Shown here: positions 58,173 to 64,000 of the stretch, piece by piece | How the letters are laid out: each line of letters opens with the position of its first letter | How positions within the stretch are numbered: the stretch's first letter is position 1 | NCBI GenBank assembly: GCA_015039315.1 | Contig: WIDE01000003.1 | Span: 434,001-498,000, forward strand | DNA length: 64,000 bases | From: Clavulina sp. PMI_390 | Lineage: Eukaryota; Basidiomycota; Agaricomycetes; Cantharellales; Hydnaceae | Reading direction: 5' to 3' | The notes under the pieces: generated by a model | Database searches by the model: none | What the model was told of the DNA's origin: nothing | The model's input: the letters and a program-made list of their open reading frames with translations, nothing else | Program-made: the position numbers and the translations under genes

Positions 58173-60380
58173 ATGTCCGTTCATAACCACAGTGGATCGT
58201 TACTTCAGCGCAACGCCGATGATGGTGTTTCCATCTCGCGCGCGACCTCAGTCTCGCGGCGCTCAACCATGTCTCGCAACCAGGCCCTTATCAAGAAAAA
58301 CACGACTCCCCACGACCTACGTCCCAGCGACGTGCTCCTCGAACGGTCAGTGTTTTTCTTTTCAAAGTTTGTTCAAAGCGCTCAGATAACTTCGCTGCGC
58401 GCCGGCGATGGCATCATCGACCCCGGCTTCTCGTTCTCCTTGCGTCACATATCCCCACTAGCTTCACAGCATGGAAAGTTATCACCAAGCAGCTGATCAG
58501 CTACTTCGAGGGCATCGCTGACATCGAAAACAACACTGCCAAAGAGCTCACCAAGCTCGGCGCCGTCATTCAAGTGCCTTTCAAGGCCGGGAACCAATTC
58601 CTCGGTGAAGATGGTCTCCAAGATGTCTACTACAATATTCGTGACAAGACGCGTATCATTGCGGACCACCACGCCAACCTCGGCAAGACCATCGAGGGTT
58701 CCATTGTTCAACATCTTCAGAAACTTCATTTCGAGATCAAGGCTCATATCAAGAACGTCCAGAACGACACCGGAAAGCTAGCCACGAGCGTTGCTCGCGA
58801 GCGCGAGATGTCTACCAAGGGTATCTCTGATCTCGCTCGTGCTATCTCTGCCTACAAGAATACCCCCATGTCGATTACTCCCAAGGAGGATCCTTACTGC
58901 CAAAACCAGATAGTGCTGAAGCAGCTTCAAAAGCAGGTCGGTCGAATTGTATACACTTCCTAGCGATCGTGAACATGGGAAATTCTTATTCTCCTCCTTT
59001 TAGGTCAACGAAGAGAACGCTCTTCAGAAGTCTATCATTATCATGCAGCAGAACTCTGCCCACTTCGAAGAAGGTATCGTTCGCTCACTGCAATCGGCAT
59101 GGCAGACTTTCGACGAGTGGCAATCCCGCATGTCCATCAGTGTTCAGGACACTTGGCGCACGCTTGGCCACAACTTCGCTGCTCTCGCTCCCGACCGCGA
59201 GTGGATTGCGTTTGCTGCTCGTTCAGATCACCTTCTTGACCCCGATACACCCCTCCGCAATCCCGAACACATCGAGTATCCTTCCAAGGAGGACCCGAGC
59301 GTTGTCCCTGTGCATGTCGGTATGCTCGAGCGCAAGCGTCGCTTCACCCGCGCGTACAAGGAGGCCTATTTCGTCCTCACCCCAGCCGGTTACCTCCACG
59401 AATACGCTTCTGCGGACCCTGTCAAGCAGGATGGTCCTATCTTCTCGCTCTTCCTTCCCGCGTGCACCCTTGGTCCTCCTAGCAGCGCGACCACCGCCAA
59501 GAGCCACAAGTTCCACGTCGAAGACAAGAAGGATGCCTCTGGTCTGCAGAAGACGGGCGTCTTCAACAAACGTGGTGGCCATGCATTCACCTTCCGTGCA
59601 AGGAGCCATGAAGAGCTTATGGAGTGGTGGAATGACCTTCGCATGCTCGTCGCTCGCTATCTCGTCGCTAGCGAGAGTGCTGAGCGAAGTGGACCCATCG
59701 CTGCTGCGGTCCGTAGTGCTGGATACATTAGTGAGGATGAAGATGATGAAGAAGATGAGGGCAGTTCCATCGAGGAGGAGGAAGATATGGATGAATATGA
59801 TATGCCAAACGATACTGTTATCACCCGTGCTCACGACGATGCTGAGGCCGTACCTGCCTACTCGCACCCCAGCCGCGACACTGGCATTGAGATTGGACCT
59901 AATGGATATGCTGTGAGTCATTTCCTGCAATGCACCCTGCTTATTTCTTGTCTTGCTCAATTTTGCGCGCGACAATGCGTTATATCGTTGTAGGTTGAGA
60001 AAAAGCCCCTTCCTGATGAGCCCGCTGGTATCGCGGGCGGCAGTGGCCTTGGTCGTAAGATGAGCCGCAAGCAAGAGAAGGCACCAGAGGGTCAAGAGCC
60101 TCATGAGGACCCTGCGTCTTCTACCGGTAAGTCCGCCGTTCCCCGTGCTTTTACACCTCCACCCGTTCCAGATTCTATTCCAAATTCTCAATTGATGACG
60201 ATGGCGCCGACAGACGAGCACGAAGACAACGAGGTTGATGCACACCACGAGGGCGAGCACGGTTCTGTCGAAGACGAACCAGGCCCCGCACCAGCGGAGG
60301 CGGAGACGGGCGCGACGACGAGCAATGCTGCCTCTGGCAGTGGTGGTATTGTGTCGAAGTTCCGCGAGCTCATCAGCTGA
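58173..60380 (+). CDS. Slm1/Slm2-like PH-domain protein (TORC2 pathway)
   Basis: Slm1/2 proteins bind phosphatidylinositol-4,5-bisphosphate at plasma-membrane eisosomes and activate TORC2. The start at 58173 gives MSVHNHSGSLLQRNAD, then DLRPSDVLLER spliced to FTAWKVITKQLISYFEG. The helical F-BAR-like region continues with DIENNTAKELTKLGAVIQVP, HHANLGKTIEGSIVQHLQKL and IKNVQNDTGKLATSVARERE. The second part has VNEENALQKSIIIMQQNSAH and FDEWQSRMSISVQDTWRTLG. The PH domain is VPVHVGMLERKRRFTRAYKE, AYFVLTPAGYLHEY, GHAFTFRARSHEELMEWWND, with its C-terminal helix tryptophan. An acidic tail (SEDEDDEEDEGSSIEEEEDM) leads to a disordered end at 60380. Slm2-type calcineurin-docking PxIxIT was not found by eye. 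Confidence 0.92.
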
Positions 60381-61461
60381 GCAACCTCGCCCCTCCAAGC
60401 ATCAACCTTCGGTTCGTTCCAAGCACATACACGCTACTGAAAATCGCCCGTCACATGCCCTCGACTCCTCTTTTTATTTGTATTCTCTTTATGGCATGGT
60501 GTGGCGCACCTCTTTAGGCTCGTTCGCCGGGCTTTTTTCTGCATTGATACCAGCTTAACCTTTCACAACCATTTCTTGTTCTTTTTGAATAACGTTCACA
60601 TGTAACCTGTATCGGACCTGCATGGTAACTGACCTGCTCTTCGTCTGTCGACCCCAGAATAAGTAACATTTGTTATTTCTCGGTGCTGCGGATATCAGTA
60701 ATGTAGACCTGCAGGAATGACTATCGACAAATGATTCCCGAAGATGCTCCTCTCCTTGGATCACACTTCAAGATGCTTTACGTCTTTATTTTCCTCTACT
60801 AATATCTCTCTCTCGACTGGGGTCCTTCATTGTACTTTTATGAATAACGCAAATGCATTCTGTTATATGGCACCTTGCTTTGTGAAACTCGCCAGCGACT
60901 CCGACGGAAAAGTCAATCAGATTGTGCGGTGTGGTTTGCTAACTTGATGCCATTCGATGTGATGGCCATGCCCGTCCACTGCCCGTTGAGTTGCAGCTTC
61001 CCTCTCGGACCAAACGCCGTCCACTGTGTGGTACACGTGACCTGGCGATTTCCTCTTTTGCTTTTGACGGTGCTTGCGCTTGAATGTTTCAACTGGAAGG
61101 GTTACTCTGTGATCTCGACGACAATCATTGGTCCCCCAATGTTCTCGCTCCTCGGCACTCCCTCTTACTTATGTCAGTCATAAGTCTCATATCAATCGCC
61201 TAGAGCGCCGAAACGACTCCAATATCAACACTGCCCGAAATATTGCTGGCGTCATGATATGGCGTACTCGTCGATAACGACCAGTCTAATGAAGACCGAC
61301 CTCGTCAAAATGTGTGATTAACAACAAGCAACGCACATGAATGGAAATTACCCGTGCCCAGCTATATAATACCAGCGAAAGATGTCTGTCAGTCTGTCAG
61401 CCCCGCTATTCCCTGTCAATCCTTAACAGCCTCTTCGCTCAAAGTCTTGCTTGGAGTCTAA
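60381..61461. other. Intergenic region
   Basis: This 1081-base stretch holds the Slm-gene 3' UTR and the GH16 promoter. No coding sequence, RNA gene or repeat is seen apart from a TATA-like element near its end. Confidence 0.45.
61363..61370 (+). promoter_or_regulatory. TATA box of the GH16 gene
   Basis: TATATAAT lies 99 bases upstream of the GH16 start codon, a usual distance in fungi. It is preceded by no other strong element. Confidence 0.5.
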
Positions 61462-62746
61462 ATGTTGAACTTATTGTGGACATCGCTCTTGGTGACCTCG
61501 TCCCTGGTGGTGGCCTCGCCAATGGAAAAGCGGGCGTCGTGCGCCTGCGGTTACAAGGATGAGGCTGGGCGAATTTGGGTGAGGACGCTCATGTCTCCAG
61601 TATGCATAATCCGGGCCACTGACCCAACTTCGATGTCCGAAATTCTGGGGCGTTGATAGCGCGAGGCCATTCTGGCCGACTTCACTTCTGACTACGCCGG
61701 TGCTCTTTCCAACTTCTGGCCTGCCTCCGAAGCTGCGACTGTGCACTCGGGAACGACTTATGCGTTCGTAAACTAGTCCACATCCCTGGAGAAATATGAG
61801 GGCTAATTTCATCTTGCTCCTCTTCTCCAGGATGGAGTACAGCCCCAGCAACATCGTGCAATACAACGATGGCTTGGGCCTCGTCACGCGAGCTTACACG
61901 GGAGGCACCATCTCAAGTGCTGAGATTGACACCTACCGCAGCGACATCCTCTACGGAACTTTCCGCATGCGCGCTGTCATCCCGACTGTCCCTGGCGTTT
62001 GCTTCGGCTTCTTCTCTTACCACCAGAACTCGGACGGCAGCAACGTTCAGGAGACCGACATTGAGTTCTTGTCAAGTGATGCAAACTACTACGACACGAT
62101 CCACTACACCAACCAGCCTGGTAACGTGAACGGCGTTACAGACCCTAATGCGGCCAAGGTCGTCACTGTGAGCCAGGATCTTACGTGAGTCCAATAAACC
62201 TTCGTACTGCGATGAATGATCAAGCTCGGCTCATAATCCGATGGTGTTCGGACGAAGCAGTGCGTTCCACAATCACCGCTTCGATTGGATGCCCACCTCG
62301 AGTACTTTCTTCGTCGACGGCGTCCAGACCTCCGTATGTTCTAGTCCCTGCCCTTGACATACGAAGATATTATTGATCGGTTTCTCCCCCTCTAGCAAAT
62401 CACCAAGAACGTCCCGGCAGTGGGCTCTACCTTAATCGCCAACGTTTGGTCTGACGGGTACGATCTCTAGTCTTGGCCACCGTCACGAGCGAGCCGATTA
62501 CTGACCGTGAACATGTATATATAGTGGCTCTGGCTGGACAAAGGGTCCCCCCACCCAGGATGCGTATGCCACGATCTACCACATCAACGTGAGTTATCGC
62601 CTCTCTCCATGGCTGGAGATCATTGTCTGACAATATTTGGTTGATAACATTAGCTCTACTTCAACTCGACGACCCTGTCGGAGTCGACCTTCAACTCGCA
62701 ATGCGTTGCAGCTGGACGCCCCGCCGCATGCTCGGTGATCGCATAA
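61462..62746 (+). CDS. Secreted glycoside hydrolase family 16 enzyme
   Basis: GH16 enzymes cut or remodel beta-1,3/1,4-glucans in cell walls. The start at 61462 gives MLNLLWTSLLVTSSLVVASP, a signal peptide, followed by MEKRASCACGY, where KR is a probable Kex2 site. Several exons then carry DFTSDYAGALSNFWPASE, DGLGLVTRAYTGGTISSA, SDILYGTFRMRAVIPTVPGV, the catalytic motif ETDIEFLSSDANYYD (two glutamates around the aspartate, E-x-D-x-E), TIHYTNQPGNVNG, FFVDGVQTSQITKNVPA, LIANVWSDGGSGWTKGPP and ATIYHINLYFNSTTL. A conserved C-terminal cysteine (SQCVAAGRPAAC) precedes the stop at 62746. Substrate specificity cannot be decided. No GPI or carbohydrate-binding module is seen. Confidence 0.9.
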
Positions 62747-62866
62747 GGGAATTGATATAGGGAAATGAAGCATACTTGACTACTATACCAACTACTACAG
62801 ATACACAGCATAGTACAAAAGCTGCTAACCAATAATCCAAGCTGTCCACTCGTTTTCCCCAGCCTT

Positions 62867-64000
62867 TTACCATGATGGTAGAGATCTCGGAGGCGGTTCG
62901 TAAACCGTATCAGGTCCTGGCGGATGGGCTGCCTCGATCGGCTTCCATTTGGCGTCCTCCAACTCAACGATCTTCTGCACTGCCTTGCGGAAGTACGTCA
63001 CGTTATAGTCGATGAGAGATTGGTTTGCCTCCCAGCTCTCCGACCGAACAACAGCGACGAGGGAGAGTTCACTTTTTCGGAACCAAATCAATTGATACTA
63101 GGCATTAAACAAATAAGAGCATGAAGCCAACTTACTCGGTGATCTCCCAGTAAGCAAGGGTCGTCTGAGGTTTGAGGCGCACACAGCTAGTGATATACGA
63201 CTTGGTCTTCTCTTTGTCGACTTGGAAAACGGCGTTTGCGTCGTTTGGAGTTGGCGATTTAGGCGACTGTATGATTCCGTCTTCAGGTGGCAGTGGAGAA
63301 TTACGAGTGCTAGCGGGCGAGACTTGAGATGCGAAGGGATTCGAACCCAGGGTGAGCGCGTTAGAGGGTTGCTCTGCTGAGGACGAGGATGGGTCTGTGG
63401 AGACACTGTTGTTCTCGAGTCGCTTAGGTGCAACGTTGGAGGGTGGTTCATATTGCACCGTACTGGTGATAGGGGTTCAATATGGTTCTGGAAAGGATCA
63501 ATATATAGAAAGCGGAGAAAGGGCGTACCTGTAGAGATCGGAGAACTGCATGATGGTCTGCACATACTCACAGCACAGCCCATATATGCTGGCGTCTGGT
63601 GGTGAATCGTCCGAAGCGACATGAATCAGAGTCTTCGTGTCAAAGAGGAAAGCCTTCATGATGCTGGAATTCTACGAATCATAGTTGAATTAGGGTGAGG
63701 CGACAGACGATGGAAATAGATAGTATGTAGCTCACACTGCACAGGACGTTCATCAAGTTGTCCAAAGGCCCTAGGGGGTCAATAAGCTTCTGTATTGTCC
63801 GCGACCAAGCTTCGAATAGGGTGTGGTCGTATGCCGACGTGAGATGATAGGTAGGAGTGATATTCTGGATGGGCTTCTCATGGTCTAGGCATCCTTCAAG
63901 GATACGTTCCTGGAGGTGACGGAAGTACTCTTGTATGGAAGTCAGAGTGGGGCAAAACACGCGCAGGAAGTGATATACAGTAATAAGATACGCACCGAGT
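62867..64000 (-). CDS. RagC/Gtr2-like GTPase (partial, 5' end off window)
   Basis: Gtr2/RagC forms a heterodimer with Gtr1/RagA and passes amino-acid signals to TORC1 at the vacuole. Only the C-terminal half is present; the G-domain lies beyond the right edge. Visible segments are EYFRHLQERILEGCLDHE, TYHLTSAYDHTLFEAWSRTI, QKLIDPLGPLDNLMNVL, AFLFDTKTLIHVASDDSPPD, YGLCCEYVQTIMQFSDLYR, a Pro/Ser-rich insertion (SSSAEQPSNALTLGSNPF region, about 90 residues), YQLIWFRKSELSLVAVVRSE and ESWEANQSLIDYNVTYFRKA, ending at 62867. Most residues belong to the roadblock-like C-terminal domain. The low-complexity insertion within that domain is an oddity worth checking against relatives. Confidence 0.88.

Noticed and set aside
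59223..60398. A 391-residue minus-strand frame opposite the Slm-like gene
   Set aside because: The plus strand holds a clear PH-domain protein; the antisense frame is a codon-bias shadow with no domain.
63325..63395. GGGTTCGAATCCC element on the minus strand resembling a tRNA T-arm
   Set aside because: It lies within the open frame of the Gtr2-like gene, and no D-arm or anticodon arm precedes it at tRNA spacing.
1..64000. CRISPR arrays, rRNA genes, insertion sequences or retrotransposons
   Set aside because: No regularly spaced repeats, rRNA sequence, terminal repeats or transposase/reverse-transcriptase motifs were found by eye.

Overview
The window is nuclear DNA of a filamentous fungus, most likely a basidiomycete of the Agaricomycetes type. 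The genes are split by many short introns (about 45-140 bases, mostly GT-AG), are densely packed on both strands, and share pyrimidine-rich intergenic regions. Their families include basidiomycete-style MARVEL-like proteins, a fungal Egt1, a Slm-type PH protein and a GH16 enzyme. I found no rRNA, convincing tRNA, CRISPR array or intact transposon. I could not determine the species.

Layout, left to right: a MARVEL-like four-helix membrane protein running off the left edge; the complex I assembly factor CIA30; ornithine decarboxylase; a Grx3/4-type monothiol glutaredoxin; Ku70; the transcription factor Iws1/Spn1; a nine-exon gene encoding a cystathionine beta-lyase fused in frame to mevalonate kinase; COG6; NAD(P)HX epimerase; a one-finger C2H2 protein; a small secreted six-cysteine protein; Sas10/Utp3; isocitrate lyase; mitochondrial-type 3-hydroxyacyl-CoA dehydrogenase; a 107-residue membrane protein; Erv46; Vps45; APC10/Doc1; a serine-rich protein with an apparent frame break; Egt1, interrupted by a compositionally aberrant block; a Ysc84-domain protein; APC2; a GSKIP-domain protein; a DUF2419 queuosine-salvage protein; two tandem short-chain reductases; an Slm1/2-like PH protein; a secreted GH16 enzyme; and the C-terminal part of a RagC/Gtr2 GTPase at the right edge.

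Most genes are housekeeping genes with no operon-like logic. Four juxtapositions stand out. Isocitrate lyase and 3-hydroxyacyl-CoA dehydrogenase, both used for growth on fatty acids, are neighbours on one strand. Two subunits of the anaphase-promoting complex lie 11 kb apart. Erv46 and Vps45, both membrane-traffic proteins, are adjacent. The two reductases arose from a roughly 2.24 kb tandem duplication that also copied their promoters.

The most noteworthy observations are: (1) a cystathionine beta-lyase-mevalonate kinase fusion of 889 residues whose nine exons keep phase throughout and whose domain boundary lies inside a single exon with no start codon in the linker; (2) micro-exons of 4 and 18 bases in the 3-hydroxyacyl-CoA dehydrogenase gene, the 4-base one being needed to build the active-site HFFSPVP motif; (3) a probable GC-AG intron next to a 13-base exon in CIA30; (4) a block of about 460 bases in egt1 almost free of T on the + strand, which replaces an expected coding segment and looks like corrupted sequence. 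Exon positions quoted are my own reading of splice signals and phase; no transcript data were available.
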